Positions 1 through 11,702 of a stretch of 64,000 nucleotides of DNA are shown piece by piece. The stretch is from Asterella californica (lineage: Eukaryota > Streptophyta > Marchantiopsida > Marchantiales > Aytoniaceae). The position numbers and the translations under genes were made by a program. Location: assembly GCA_036924285.1 (NCBI GenBank), contig JAYKYS010000001.1, positions 28,891,501 through 28,955,500 of the forward strand. Direction: 5' to 3'. Positions within the stretch are counted from its first letter, which is position 1. Each line of letters begins with the position of its first letter. A model generated the notes under the pieces. The model saw only the letters and a program-made list of their open reading frames with translations. It searched no databases and was not told the DNA's origin.

Positions 1-1219
1 ACAGAATCTACGGCTTTACAGTGACCACGTTCCTTCTCTCCTCAAGTTCCGACCCAACCAAGTAGAGTACGACTGAGACAGACTGTGATTTTCGCCGAAA
101 TCTTCTAAATTGAGTTTGCCTGGTCTAGCACTTGGACTACGATGCAAGGCAAAGATTACACTTGTGCAAGGTGTGAATGCGATAACGGGAAGCAGACGTC
201 GAGAATATCAGCTAAGGTGTCACTTTGATTTAGGGTTTATGATCTCTGTCGCAATTCTTGTTCGGCAAATCGGCCCTTTGTGGAGCTGGTTCTTAGTTTC
301 AGCCGAGAGAATTGTTATCGAGACTCTAGAGGAGGGCGTGGAGTTGGGCGGCGGTCGATTTTGACTAGGTCATGAGGCGTTGACCGTTGTTTTCAGAAGC
401 TTTTGGTTCACGAGGAGCAGTCAGGCCTTCGCCCAAGCTGCATAAGGTAAGGACACCGTACTTGACATATGGTTGAGGGAGTGATACGGTTCGTAAGAGG
501 TCATGTTCTTGATTGGTTTTCACACCCTCATAGTCCAAGCGCGAGTAAGGTATTTTTGGCGTGTCTCATTTTTGAATTGTAACCGTGAATATATTTTCCT
601 TCTCTTGCGTTCATTGCCGCATATGCGCAGCATTCTTGTCTGAAATCTCTCAGGCGGACTATAGTCGCTGTAAATCACGTTAGGATTTCTGTGTGCATTC
701 CACGCGTGACAGGAGAATGAGAAGCCTATAGAAAAAGTGTTTTGTGTACCGTCCGGTGTAGCTTGGTTCCAAGTTTAAGACAACAACCGTTCGTCGATCT
801 GATAAGAGTGTCAGTCTCTCACGATGACAGCCACCGGGAACTCGACTGCAGTTCTGGTGATGAAGTTGTCCTTGTACCTTTCGGCTGAGCGTACATGTTC
901 AGGCGTGTGTGTGAAGTGTCCGTATCGGTCTCTTTTCGGCAGTGAGGACAGTTCAGATGTTCGAGTGGGAAACTCGGAGGTCAAATTTCCTTCTGATGAG
1001 ATTAGACCGTTCATCAGCTCTGTTTGATGACAAGACCGTGGCACCTTCTTGAGCTCTGAACAATTTACCTTGTTTTGAGGTAGTGAGGAATGTGGTGGAA
1101 GCCAATTTTGTACGTTCGGCTAACATGGTCTTTTACCTATGTGAGATGCACTCTCCGGCATCTGCTACCGTCACCAATCATGCAGGGGTTGAAGTCGTTG
1201 CTTTCAAGGCTTTGTACGC
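1..1219 (+). other. probable leader/promoter of the first gene
   Basis: No convincing coding frame. A donor-like site (AAG|GTAAGG) near 446 and an acceptor-like site (ATGCAG|GGG) near 1185 would fit an intron in the 5' untranslated region of the gene starting at 1220. The true transcription start cannot be seen. Confidence 0.3.
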
Positions 1220-2050
1220 ATGGACAGCGCGAAGTTCCTCAAACTGGTTGAGGAGAAGAAGAAGAAAGCTCTTGAGAAAAAGGAAGCCCCTTTGAAGTGG
1301 CAGCAGAGGCTTGAAGCAGGACAGAGACTTATAGAGGAAGCGGAAGCCAAAGCTAGGGAGGAGAAGAAGGTCCGAAAGAGACAGAAGAAAAGAAGCTCAG
1401 TCTCAGAGTCAAGTGAGTCCGGGAGCGATATCGACAGGGAAAGGAGATCCAGGAGGCGTCGTAGAAAACATAAGCGCAAACATTCAAAGAAACACAGAAA
1501 GGACCAGGATTCCACTTCCAGTTCCGGAAGTGAGGAATGGAGCTCTGATGACAGCGTGGATAAGAAAACTCACAAACGGCGCTCCAGGAAGCATCACCGG
1601 CGGGACCATTCGAGTTCCGAAAGACACATATCCTCAGGTTCGGATGGTCATAAAGATAAGCACAGGAAGAAGAGGCGCAGTTTCGAATCCGAGGGCTCGG
1701 AGGTAGAATATGACAGGGGAAGGTCGAGTAAACGAAGACGCAGCCATGATGACGACTCAGATTCAGGCATAGACAGGAGGGAGCGACACAGGGGAAAGCC
1801 TCGCAGTACCGACAACGAAGACTCGGGGTCCGAAGGACGGAAGGAGTTGCTGAAGAGGAGAAAGCAGGGTGCTGGGGAGGAGGAGTCTGATTGCTATGAC
1901 ACGGATGCCGAGGGAAATAGGAAAAGAAGTAGGAGGCACAGGAAGGACCACCATCATCACCACCGGCATCAGGATGGCAATGCGAAGCACACGGAGAGTG
2001 ACCCCACAGATAAGCTAGGCGTGGATAAATGTGAAGTCGAGCGTCCGTGA
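1220..2050 (+). CDS. Lys/Arg/Ser-rich nuclear-type protein, 276 aa
   Basis: One open exon. Residues 1-60 form a charged helical region (KFLKLVEEKKKKALEKKEAP then LKWQQRL) that I recall from conserved, uncharacterised plant proteins. The rest is low complexity: basic clusters (RRSRRRRRKHKRKHSKK), acidic and serine runs (SSSGSEEWSSDDS), and a histidine stretch near residue 245. The composition resembles RS-like or FAM133-like splicing-associated and nucleolar proteins, so a nuclear location is inferred; no enzymatic domain is present. The start at 1220 is chosen because the conserved helix begins there. The reading frame is intact to the TGA. A function cannot be assigned from sequence. Confidence 0.65.
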   Translation: MDSAKFLKLVEEKKKKALEKKEAPLKWQQRLEAGQRLIEEAEAKAREEKKVRKRQKKRSSVSESSESGSDIDRERRSRRRRRKHKRKHSKKHRKDQDSTSSSGSEEWSSDDSVDKKTHKRRSRKHHRRDHSSSERHISSGSDGHKDKHRKKRRSFESEGSEVEYDRGRSSKRRRSHDDDSDSGIDRRERHRGKPRSTDNEDSGSEGRKELLKRRKQGAGEEESDCYDTDAEGNRKRSRRHRKDHHHHHRHQDGNAKHTESDPTDKLGVDKCEVERP

Positions 2051-2432
2051 TATGTCGCGTCTATCAGCCTTAAAATTGGCTGTTGTAACTTTGTGTTGAA
2101 ATTTAGAAACTGCTGTTGATTACAGTTTCTTTTAGGTATGTTGACTGATGTACTGCCATGGAAAATTACTTCATTCATGAAGGGTGGTTTCCAGCAAAGA
2201 ATTCTAGATCACAGGGAGCTTTCTTCTTAGCTATATTGATATATGTCACCTGGATCAGATGGGATGGTGTACTCTAAATTCGTCTTCAGGGGTCGTGAAC
2301 GACCCAAAGCAGGAACTATGTGCTGTGTTGTCAGAAACTGGAAAAGTGTCAATTTGCATTTGTTCCATCCCCCTTACTATATATTTGTGTGTCAGCTGTA
2401 ATTTTGCTCACAGTCGAACGTCAGCCGACTAT

Positions 2433-2491
2433 CTACACGGGATTGTATTGGTTCGTTGAGCTTCTCAACGAACCAATACAATCCCGTGTAG
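2433..2491. repeat. perfect inverted repeat, 28-bp arms, 3-nt loop
   Basis: Arms 2433-2460 and 2464-2491 are exact reverse complements around CTT. It lies downstream of the first gene. It could be a natural cruciform, a small foldback, or an artefact of assembling a hairpin read. Confidence 0.95.
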
Positions 2492-4239
2492 AATCCCGTG
2501 GTTTCATGTAGCACGGGGTTTAGACCCTAAATGACCTTTATGCTGCGTTGAATGGTCACGGGCTCACTTGCATGGATATTCTGTATCTCCACGTGCTTTG
2601 AATTTGCTAGCCGCAAGTTTAATGTATGAGTTGTCTTGGAATGTTTGCTCAAAGACGCGGTATGTCTCGTTACTCTTATGGCGATGGAAATGCATTAGAA
2701 GGAGGAAGCTGTATGGTATTAGCAGTGTGAGTTGGCAGAGTTTTGGAGGTTTTGACGTTTCGGCTATATAGGTATGTGAGAAAAGGTCCTTCGGAACCTA
2801 CGCACGGGCAGTGGTATCAGGACGTCTCTTTCCTGTATGAATTTACGGGGAAAGACTCGGTACCCGGGTTACCTTTCCTGGTAAGCGTTAATGGTTTGAG
2901 AGTGGACTGAACTTCATATGCTCCTAGCTCTCTTCAGCGACACCGGGTTTCGAGTTTCGGGGGTCGGATGACTTGAATTTTAGAGCTTTGTGCAATCGTG
3001 CAAATAACATAGTGCATGGTTCCGTGTATGACACGACTGTCCGTTGGAGATGCCTGCATGAATTAAGGACCAAAGTTGCCACCTTGCCTTCTTGCGTAAG
3101 GATTCAGGAATGGACACTAAAGGCGGTACCCCGTTGAGTTCGCTAGGAAGTCAATGAGTGACGTTACCGGTATCCCCGTCAGCGCCCGAACCCAAATACC
3201 CCTTAGGGTCAGCGAACAAAAATAGAAGACCAGTGGATTCCCTTGGCGCAGTCTTCAGTAACCATAGTGCTGTAGTTAAACCGCCATCTCCAGTATAAGG
3301 GCTATGAGCTACCCAGAATCGAAAGATTCTGGAGTTATACTGAGCACAGAAAGAGAACCTTAAAGTATAATTGCATGAGATGATCGAGAGTTAACATTAC
3401 ATGAGTAGAGTGCCAAAATCTCAATAGAAGAAATTTTAAAGTCTAATATATTTATATGAACAATTGATGAAATCTGAAAAGAAGTTGATTTTCTTAAGGT
3501 TCATAAGAAACATTCAGTGCCAAATCTCGTTTTCTAAGGTCAAAAAATAAATATTCGACAAACACATGCCGAATCTGACCTCGAGGAACGGTAACTTCAT
3601 CGCGCTGTTACTGGGATGTTCTTTATTTCATTAGTATAGTTATTTTTCAAAAAAGAGAAATTTTGAGTTGTGTTAACCAGTATGGTTCATAATCTAATAA
3701 TGTTTATTTGAAAGCCCACGTGCATTCGTTTAACGATAGACACTTTCTGCTGAAAATGTTTACCAACACACCTGATTATACGATTATCGCTTACGTCTTC
3801 TACACGAAGGGATGTTATATTTAAGTTACATGTACCATGATCGAATATAACACCTAGTGAGTGTTTTCTTTGGGCGAAGATGGTAATAGGGGTGTCAAGG
3901 TTAAACGTAAAGAGTCTTTTACGGTGGACGTGAGAAACATCTAAGACAGTGGTTCACAAAGGGGTGAGATTTTGAGTAAATATAATCATTTTTTCGTTAA
4001 TTACTTTCTATCTCTGACACTGTTAATTCACATTTTACATATTCACTTTCTTACAGACACCACTTACGATTGAAACGAATTGGACGTGAATAAGCAAACC
4101 TCGAGAATATCCGGTCGAAGTCGTAACTCTATTTCAGGAATGAAGAATCTCTTGGGAAGATTCTAACTTTGACACCCCTAATAATACCACTCAAACCTGA
4201 GGTTTATGGATTTACAGTAATATACATAAATCATTTTAT

Positions 4240-4670
4240 AGTGACTGGAAGTAAACGTTATGTACCATCTCCAGAGATGATACGTAAAATATTATATTTC
4301 CGGATGTAACTTCAGTGATGTTTCTATGTCTGTAATTTGACACATTAGTCAGCAGTAAATGCATGTTAGAGTTTCCTCATCCCAAAAGTGAATTCATTCA
4401 AATTTTGAATGAATTCACTTTTGGGACATACGGAACGTCAACACTGTGTTATGCATTTTGTCATTAAGTGCATAAGAAAAATAATTACATGCAGAATGCG
4501 ATAGCATTTTGTATTCCGTCTTATAAAAATATGAGACACTGCGAGAAGCGTTCTGTGCTGTATTACAGCGGAACACTGTAGTTGCGTTCTGCTGTGCTTC
4601 CTACATTAAGTGCAGAGCATTCCATGGAACGTTGTAATGAACGTTCCGTGAAACGCTCGGTTAAGGTTTC
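4240..4670 (+). repeat. dispersed repeat, diverged copy related to 19250-19560
   Basis: Shares with 19250-19560 the order of a near-palindromic ATCATCTC..AGAGATGATAC block followed by short GCGGAAC/CATTCCGC-type inverted motifs and an ATTAAGTGC or ACTTCAT block. The two are clearly diverged, and the alignment was made by eye. Confidence 0.35.
4381..4425. repeat. perfect 45-nt palindrome
   Basis: 22-bp arms around a single central base; the left arm begins CCCAAAAGTGAATTC. Both arms carry an EcoRI-like GAATTC core. It lies inside the dispersed repeat around it. Confidence 0.95.
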
Positions 4671-5087
4671 GCATTATGTTTATTTTAAGTAGTGTTTGCA
4701 CTTAGAGGAGTGGTAAACTTTTTATGTAGTCCGATAAACATTTTTGTGCAGTTGAGAGTTGGAACAAACAAGCTGAATTTAGTTCTTGGTCGTCTAAACA
4801 ATATTTATGATTTTTGTTAAAAACTCAATTTAAATTAGAGTTTATCGCTAATATGCATAGCAGTGGCGGTTCCGGTCAAGGAGCGGAAACGGACAAACGT
4901 GAAAACTGGAATGTAAATATACATCCCTTGATGAACTCTGGGAACTTTGGGAACTTTGCTCGTTTAGTGTTATCCAAAAAATATATAAATATTAAATGAA
5001 AAAATAAATTAAGTAAATGTAAATAATTAAAATACTCTATAAACGTTATTTGTTAGCTCATGCTTGAAAACACGGACAGAGCAAGCA

Positions 5088-5250
5088 AAACCCATAAGTG
5101 TAGTCTAGATCCTCGCGCTTCAGAAGATACAAGTCCGAGGCACTGTACTGAACAGTTACATTAATACGTGAGACGTTTAATTTATACTTAACCCTTCCCC
5201 CGGAAGGGTTAGGTATAAATTAAATATTCCCCCTCTTCTGAACTTGGAAG
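5088..5250 (+). repeat. hairpin-bearing repeat family, copy A
   Basis: Order of blocks: CCCATAAGT, then GCGCTTCAGAAGATACAAGT, then a hairpin at 5176-5224 with TAACCCTTCC on the left and GGAAGGGTTAGG on the right (one mismatch in the arms). The same block order occurs at 28829-28985, and in reverse orientation at about 52740-52900 and 55260-55440. No open reading frame; a MITE-like or SINE-like non-autonomous element is inferred. Confidence 0.6.
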
Positions 5251-5389
5251 AGGATGAATATGCAGGTGCTTTTCAGGTTAATACCGCTAATACAGACATA
5301 CTTTGAGAACTTACGACTAGATACGAAGGAGAATGTAACACTATCCGTAACTGCAAATACGGACAATAGAGACTTCTCAAAACCTGTTA

Positions 5390-5543
5390 CCCTCTTTTTC
5401 TTTTTCTTTTTCTTTTTCATTTTTCTTTCATTTTTGTCTTTTCACTTATTTATTTATTTTCTCTCTTCTTTTTGGATATGTTTCTATTGCGACTACCGTT
5501 TGATCGGATATCGTCCCTCCTTTAGCTATGGCTACTCTCTCCC
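5390..5543 (+). other. pyrimidine-rich tract at the 5' side of the non-LTR element
   Basis: A run of CTTTTT units (about 5391-5475) lies just upstream of the first recognisable codon of the retroelement. It may belong to its 5' untranslated region; the real 5' end is not visible. Confidence 0.4.
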
Positions 5544-7489
5544 ATGAGATCGAGACTGATTCGAGACACACGATGTCCGGTGTGCAATCAGTTATTTACC
5601 TTGCAAGGGGTAAAATCTCATGTGGGAAAGATGCACAAGAGCTATGATACGACCACATGGGATGCCCAGGTTATCCGAGATCGGAGGTCTACACGTGCAG
5701 TCATTATGGCACCATTAGCCCTTCTTCATGGAGTTCCTCCAGAGTCGTGGGAGTGGTTGAGAGTCCACTCTGGCACTATTCTGAGTTTGTTCGAGACGAG
5801 TTTTTCTTGTCCGCGTTTGTTCCATCGGTTACCTCGTGCTCTTCATGACGAGATGAGACATGCATTCCGTCTACCTCTCGACATGTTGGCACGGAACACC
5901 AAGGACGAGACGGCGTGGTTACTATTTCTCTTACTTCCTCGTTGATGCCTCCGTTATAGTCGAGGTGGCAGAGGAGGACATCGGGAGGTGGCTGTCGTCT
6001 TCGGAGATTCCATGCAGGTGATTGGGCGGCCTTACATGAGGAATCAATCCGTGCGATACGAGATAGGAGTGAGTCTGCCTCTACACGAGATGTCTCATCT
6101 TCCGTCCGCATACGACGCTGTAGGATGTTAGGTCAGGTTGGAGAGTACAGTAGAGCTGCTAGAGCACTACATCCTTCGTCATTGACATGTCTTACTGAGG
6201 AGACGATCGTTACGTTGCGTCTCTTTCATCCCTCACCGGGTGATCTCTCACCACATGAGGTTCAGGACTATCAGCCTGAGGAGCCATTATGTCTCGATAG
6301 ATCTTTGTTTGCCCAGGCCTTGTGTACAGCTCCACGCCTATCCTCTGGAGGTCTGTCTGGGATGGTCTACGAGCACCTACGAGATTGTTTTCATACAGAC
6401 GACCCCTCTAGTGGTTTCACGGAGCTTTTTCAGGTAGCAGCAGCAGTAGCTCAAGGACATATTCCTCAGTCTATAGCTCAGGTACTAGGGGCAGCTAGAC
6501 TTTTGGCCATGACGAAGGATGGTGGAGGGATTCGATCGATAGCCATCGACGAGATTCTCTTACGACTTATCAGTCGTACCATTGTCCTTCAGCTTCGAGA
6601 TACTTTTCAGGACCACCTTTGCCCACATCAGTTTGGAGTTGCGACGCCGGGAGGTTGTGAGTCCGTGTCTTTCGGCATTAGGGCTCTCTTGGACATCCAT
6701 CCCGATTGAGTTGTCCTCCAGGTGGACGTGGAAAATGCTTTTAATAGCATTTCTCGCGCTTTCATCTTTAGGGAGTTCATGGATGGCGTGAGAACTCTGA
6801 CGGGTTTGGTCCCCTTCGTGCGATCGTTCTATGGTTCTCCTTCTTCTCTTTACTACCAGCACGGTCTTACGATAGAGGGGGTTTCAATCATCATCTCCAC
6901 TGCAGGTACTCGTCAGGAAGATCCTTTGGGTGGACCCCACTTTGCCTTAGCTCACTACAGAGCTCTCTTGACCACCGCCTTGGTTGCTCCAGGTTGTGTT
7001 TTTCCATCTCTAGCTGATGATACGCACATCGTAGGTCTGGCGGACCAAGTCGGTGTTGCCTTTGATCACCTTGTCTCTCAATTGGCCTTGGTAGGGCTGA
7101 GGGTGAAGGTGTCAAAGTGCAAGGCTTGGTCTCCCATAGGTATACCATCGGATCTACAGCTCCCGGAGGGATTTGTTATCCCTACAGATGGTTTACGCAT
7201 CCTCGGAGTACTTGTGAGTACAGAGGATTTTGTCTCTCGATTCTTAGATGTTGCCCTGGCGGAGGACGTTTTGCATATTGAGGATCTCCCTATGTTGGAA
7301 GATCCTCAAGTTACCTTTGGTATTCTTTACTCTTCCATTGCACGGCGTCCTAGTTACTTACTCCGCACAGTACCTCCATCTCCTATCTTCATCTCGCGCC
7401 TTAGAGATTTTGATAGGAAGATCATGGGGATGTTTGACGACATCATAGGACCGGGGACTTTTGACTGTGTGGCAGGACCTCTCGCACGT
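5544..7489 (+). pseudogene. non-LTR retrotransposon ORF, N-terminal finger and reverse transcriptase (5' part, disrupted)
   Basis: Encodes the N-terminal two thirds of a target-primed retrotransposon protein. The segment 5544-5945 carries a C2H2 finger (CPVC..H....H) near residues 12-32. After stops near 5943 and 5954 and a frameshift, the frame 5957-7489 reads RRFHAGDW, then reverse transcriptase blocks: SSGGLSGMVYEHLR, VDVENAFNSIS (motif A, first catalytic Asp), RQEDPLGGPHFAL, and LADD (motif C catalytic pair). A TGA at 6707-6709 interrupts the frame. Coding is cut at 7489 by the LTR element and resumes in frame at 15933. Several stops show that this copy is dead. LADD replaces the usual YADD/FADD. 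Confidence 0.82.
7486..7489. repeat. 4-bp target-site duplication (ACGT), left copy
   Basis: ACGT immediately precedes the TG of the left LTR and recurs at 15929-15932 immediately after the CA of the right LTR, and also at 8809-8812. Removing the element plus one ACGT restores the frame of the host ORF (..GPLAR / RQTSLS..). Confidence 0.8.
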
Positions 7490-8808
7490 TGTCGTGATGT
7501 GAATCATTTCACATAGTAAATGATTCATTTCTCTGTCAGGCATTAGTCTCTCTGAGTGAAGTTAAGACCTCAGAAAAGTCCGTTTTAGAGAGATGTTATA
7601 TATTTTGAGTCTTAGTAGGTTGATTACCATGTTGATAGGGCTTAAGCTCATGGGTTGTATTTGCGTGTCACCCATGCATGCTTTCTAGCTGATTTAAGTT
7701 ATTTTTCGGGGCTGCGTGTCGTTTTAGGTAGTTTAAGTTTTACGCTGGCACTCTAGGGGGCTTGTCGTGGTAGCCTATGAGTGTAGATAAGTTACCACAT
7801 GGTTTAAGACACAAAATGACAACCAAATGGAGCTATGAATTCTCATTGGTTCATTTTTGTCTTTTGTGTAACTCTAAATTTAGAAACAGAGGTCTAAAGA
7901 GGATTTCGAGCAATTTGTGAAGGCACTTCGAAATCTGAGAGCACAAGGAGATAGAGCTCGTGGAGCCAAGCACTGTCAGCGAAAAGTTTGATCGATTTGG
8001 AGCAATAAAGAAGGAGTTATGGCTGATTGAAGTTTGATTTGTGTCAGAATTGCAGCACTTCTGTTGAATTTGGGGTTTTGAGTGTCATTTGCAGCAGAAT
8101 CGAGGAAATTGCTTCAAAACTTTGTGGCTGTGTTCACTGTCAGCAGAGCTACAACTGTCTCCAAATTTTCATGTCAACTGAGTCAGTGAGTAATTCAGAG
8201 CGACCGCTGAAGTAGAGGGGGTCCGAAAAGCTCTCAATCTGGAGCAGCAACTTCAAAGAGCGAGATCTGGAGTTCTGTGTGGAATCAGGAGGCCCAACTT
8301 CACAGGAGTGTTCAGCAAGCTGTGTACTGCAAATCCTGTAAGAATTTCCTAAAGTGATCGAGCCAATTCGTTGTTATAGGTCGAAATAGCTGTCTGGGTA
8401 CCAGAAACTGCCGTAATTTCTCTACTCAGAAAGTTTCTGCTCATATCTTAGTGCTTTGAATTGATCTGAAGCTGAAATTTCGTATGTGTATCCAGTAGAA
8501 CCTCATTTACATGTAGGAGGAGTTCTGAAGTCTGAACCTTCACATATTTCTCAATCCTGAGTGTCAAAGTTCGCCATCTGAATCTTATCATTGCTAGTTA
8601 AGCCTGAACTTGCTTCGTGAACATATCAGAAGAGCCTAGAGACTTATATGAGTGTTTTTCAGTATCACCTTGAGACCTGAAGCCTATCCTGTGAGTAAAC
8701 CAGCCACAGCGAAGAGCCCAACGCTTTCCCGAGTAGATTGAACACAGCCTTCAAGCTCATATCACAGTCAGAAGGTTCGCCCTTCCCAAGAAGACTCTCA
8801 ACCTGACA
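7490..8808 (+). repeat. left LTR (1,319 bp)
   Basis: Near-identical to 14611-15928, with one 1-bp indel (GAATC/GATC). Its first 45 bases contain an inverted repeat (GTGAATCATTT / AAATGATTCA). A TATA-like stretch lies near 7592. It is followed by ACGT and target-element sequence, as the right LTR is. Confidence 0.9.
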
Positions 8809-9025
8809 ACGTAGGCGAACATCTTTGTCGATATCATGTGGTGGGGTGGGCTTATTATCCATGGAGGAGACTACTCCGGCAGCCTTTTTGGGTAGTTGGG
8901 CCCTCTCAGCACCTTGGCTCTGTTGTCGTTTTCTCGTGCGAGATAGACCTATTCTGGAGAGCTACGTGACAGAGGTGGAGGATGGTTCTTACCCACTACA
9001 GATGTGTCTCCGTGAGGCAAGAGAT
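8809..9025 (+). repeat. displaced copy of non-LTR target sequence (217 bp) after the left LTR
   Basis: Matches 15929-16145 with about five to six differences and encodes the same retroelement peptide (GGVGLLSMEET..AFLGSWALSAP). The match stops abruptly at 9025/9026, where truncated gag begins. This is where a primer-binding site should be, so it marks a recombination junction. Confidence 0.85.
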
Positions 9026-9786
9026 ACCGACAACTTTCAACTCTAGAGCGAATCACCCTAGATGCTAAGAAAACAGAGCTTTTCCTGCAGGCTACCGATG
9101 ATGCTACGGCAGATCGGTTATGTTTTATGTTGGCCGATCAATCTGATGAGGGAGGTGTTACTATGGATTGGGGGAGAGTTGAGGATGTTGTGGCTGTACT
9201 GACGAGGCAGAGGAGGGGAAGAGTGGCTGTGGGAGGACGCCCGCTTGCAGAAGTGGTCACTCCACCTTATGCTGCTCCTCAAGTACAGCAGCCTTTGGCC
9301 CCTGCTCCCAGACCTGTTGTCACAGCTGCAGTTCCTTTGATGTCAGTTGTGCCAGCTCCAGCACAAAGGGCACCTGTTCAGAGACCTGCGGAGAACCATG
9401 GTCAACAAAACCAGATTGAAGACCTGATTCGACAGATGCGAGAGCTAAAGGTAGAGCTAGCTGGATTGCAGAGAGAGCAGCCACCGGCGCCTGCTGCTGC
9501 ACGTCTAGGAGGTGCTCCTGTTCGTAGATGTATCTGGTGTGACAGTCCTGATCACTTCCGAGGAGACTGTCAGGAGCTCACAGCTGCTTTGCGAGATGGT
9601 GTGATTCGCTACCAAAACGGTAGACTGCACCTTTCTTCTATTGGAGAGCCGTTGAGCACGCAGTTTGGACGAGGAGGTATGAGGAGTCTACCTCAGATTG
9701 CTGCAGCTGCAACGGCAACTGCGTTGATGGCACCGCTGGTAAATTCTGATGTGTATGCTGGGCATCTTCTAGTCCTACGTTGCTAG
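9026..9786 (+). pseudogene. gag (5'-truncated) with CCHC zinc knuckle
   Basis: The frame is open from the junction at 9025/9026 and lacks the gag start. It runs through YRQLSTLERITLDAKKTELF, an Ala/Pro/Gln-rich middle, and a knuckle CIWCDSPDHFRGDC (C-x2-C-x4-H-x4-C) at about 9528-9570. Gag packages element RNA; the knuckle binds nucleic acid. The frame ends at the TAG at 9784. Confidence 0.75.
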
Positions 9787-9908
9787 ATAAGACTGCTGAG
9801 AAGAGTATTGCCCCCGTTCCTTCTGAAGTACTGAAGAGGGGAGCCGAGTCTATTCGTAGGGTCACAGGATGAGGAGATCCTGTAGATGCTACTTCTATCA
9901 GAGCATTC

Positions 9909-10619
9909 TTGGATGTAGATAGACACGTTCATTGGCATGATGCTTCTGTGGAGGAGAAGAGGCGGCGAGAAGCCTCTGAACTTGATACTGAAATTCCTGA
10001 GGAGACTGGAGATAGACGGAGAGTCACAAGGAGACGAGCGGCTCTTCCTAAAGACATCCCGTCTACTTCTGCAGCTCCTCCACCTGCATCAGGTTCTATG
10101 GAGGATGTGCAGAGATCCCAGCAGGAGCCAACGACTGCTGGTAGGCGGTTTACTGCCCAAGAGAAGGGGAAGGGACCGGCTTACAAGTTGGCAGCTGATA
10201 TTGAAATTTCTACTGATCTGAAGAGTATCTTGGAGCAGAGGATACTGGATGCGCGAATCGAGTTTTCTCTTCGAGAAGTTCTTGGTATTGCAAAGAGGGA
10301 GTTTCACGAACTGATCATTGACATCATCAAGCGCAAGAGACAGGTGATGTCAGAGCAGGTAGAGAGTCAGATGATAGATGTAGTAGGAGCTTCTCTAAAT
10401 GATGCAGAGTTTGGAAAGGTGCATTTTCAGGAAGCTGATGACAAGAGATACCAGCAAGAAGCGTTGGTTGCTGGTACCGACACTATTGAGTTCAATGATG
10501 AGGAAGCTGGTGAGGAGAGTCCAGCTAGTGAAAGCGATTTCAGAAAGAGACATTGGGCTCGTGCCACAACTGCTACGCGAGTTCATCTTGGAAGTTTGGC
10601 CTGTTGCTGCTTTAGTTGA
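9909..10619 (+). pseudogene. retrotransposon gag-pol linker domain
   Basis: Charged region followed by a conserved-looking helical block (PAYKLAADIE, TDLKSILEQRILDARIEF, SLREVLGIAKREFHEL). From memory this block precedes the protease in related Ty3/gypsy polyproteins. A frameshift near 10550 moves the reading into the protease frame. Confidence 0.6.
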
Positions 10620-11028
10620 TCACGGATCTGAGATCAACATCATGTCACGGGAGGTGTACGAGAGAGGTCAGTGGCCTATCGAGCTAAACCATGGTTGGGT
10701 GCTACGAGCTGCAAACAACCAGAAGGGTGAGTTATACGGCGCTTGTCCTAACGTGAAGGTGAAGATAGGTGATGTGGATGTGGATCAACATTTCTTCGTG
10801 CAGTCTTCTGCTTCATATCCTGTGATTCTTGGTCAGCCTTATATTATTGCGGTTCGAATGGAGACCAAGGTGATGGATGATGGATCTCATTACGCTAGGA
10901 TCCGTAGTCCAGATGATAGACGTTCTGTGCAGTTTCTGACCGTTCGTACGAACCACAAACGAAACCGTCAAACTTTGAGGGATTCTCCTATCTGTAGGGG
11001 TAAGGGTTTTCTGAAACCACTCTCGTAG
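10556..11028 (+). pseudogene. retropepsin-like aspartic protease
   Basis: Contains ALVDHGSEINIMS, the active-site loop, with DHG in place of the usual D(T/S)G, then a flap-like region and SYPVILGQPYI, the hydrophobic ILG block typical of retropepsins. It would cleave the gag-pol polyprotein. The frame ends at 11028, and the following ~660 bp read only in pieces. Confidence 0.65.
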
Positions 11029-11291
11029 GACGGGATAGCGAGAGTGATGGATCTACTGCTACTATGATCCCGCTTGAGCAGCCTGAGGGATCACAGGAGG
11101 TTGATGGAAAGGCTGCTCAAGATTCAGAAAGTAGTTGCACTATACATAGTTGGAAATCTGGGTTGATGGCTTTCAGTTCTGATGATTGGAGTGAGTTCAC
11201 ACGGATGGAGGATTTGACTGAGAAGAGTAGAAGACAGATGGAGAGATGTGCAGCAAATCTGCGTTGTACATGAGTTCTGAAGGAAGATGAG

Positions 11292-11684
11292 ATGATTTCT
11301 GGTGTTTATGAGGAGTTTGTAGGTGTGCAGTCTTTTGTTCGTTGGCTGGATGGTGTAGATAGGTTGATGGAACAGATGGGAGGTAGGGTGGTGATCCCAA
11401 TCCATTCTCGTGAAGTCTATGAGGAGATTATCTCGTACTTGCGATATCGTCCTCATCCGAGACTGGAGAATGGATGGAAGGATGCAGTCTGTTGGTGTGG
11501 CTTACATCAGGAAGCGGAAGTACACGCCAAGTATAAAGCTGTAGCGAGGGAGGTGAGACCTGTGGCGACCCAATTACCTGTTGATTCTCAGCAGCAGATG
11601 GAGTTAGCAGCTGCTGAGCCTGTGCTTAGAGATCCTACACAGGTAAGACACAAGTTTACTCAGGAGACACTCGAGCAACTCTAG
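11292..11684 (+). pseudogene. linker between protease and reverse transcriptase
   Basis: Open frame with charged, Gln-rich sequence (VCWCGLHQEAEVHAKYKAV) between protease and RT. No recognisable domain. It belongs to the retroelement polyprotein by position. Confidence 0.45.
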
Positions 11685-11702
11685 ATAGGAGGGGGTGGCT
11701 TC

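Larger units (their letters stand above)
2492..5087. other. non-coding intergenic region
   Basis: No supported gene. AT content rises from about 3400 onward. Apart from the palindrome at 4381-4425 and the repeat at about 4240-4670, I see nothing that I can annotate. Confidence 0.6.

Noticed and set aside
5254..5547. 97-codon frame with a Phe run
   Set aside because: It is the translation of a pyrimidine-rich tract and has no domain.
8825..9046. Small plus-strand gene next to the left LTR
   Set aside because: It is a duplicated piece of the non-LTR reverse transcriptase thumb region, not a separate gene.
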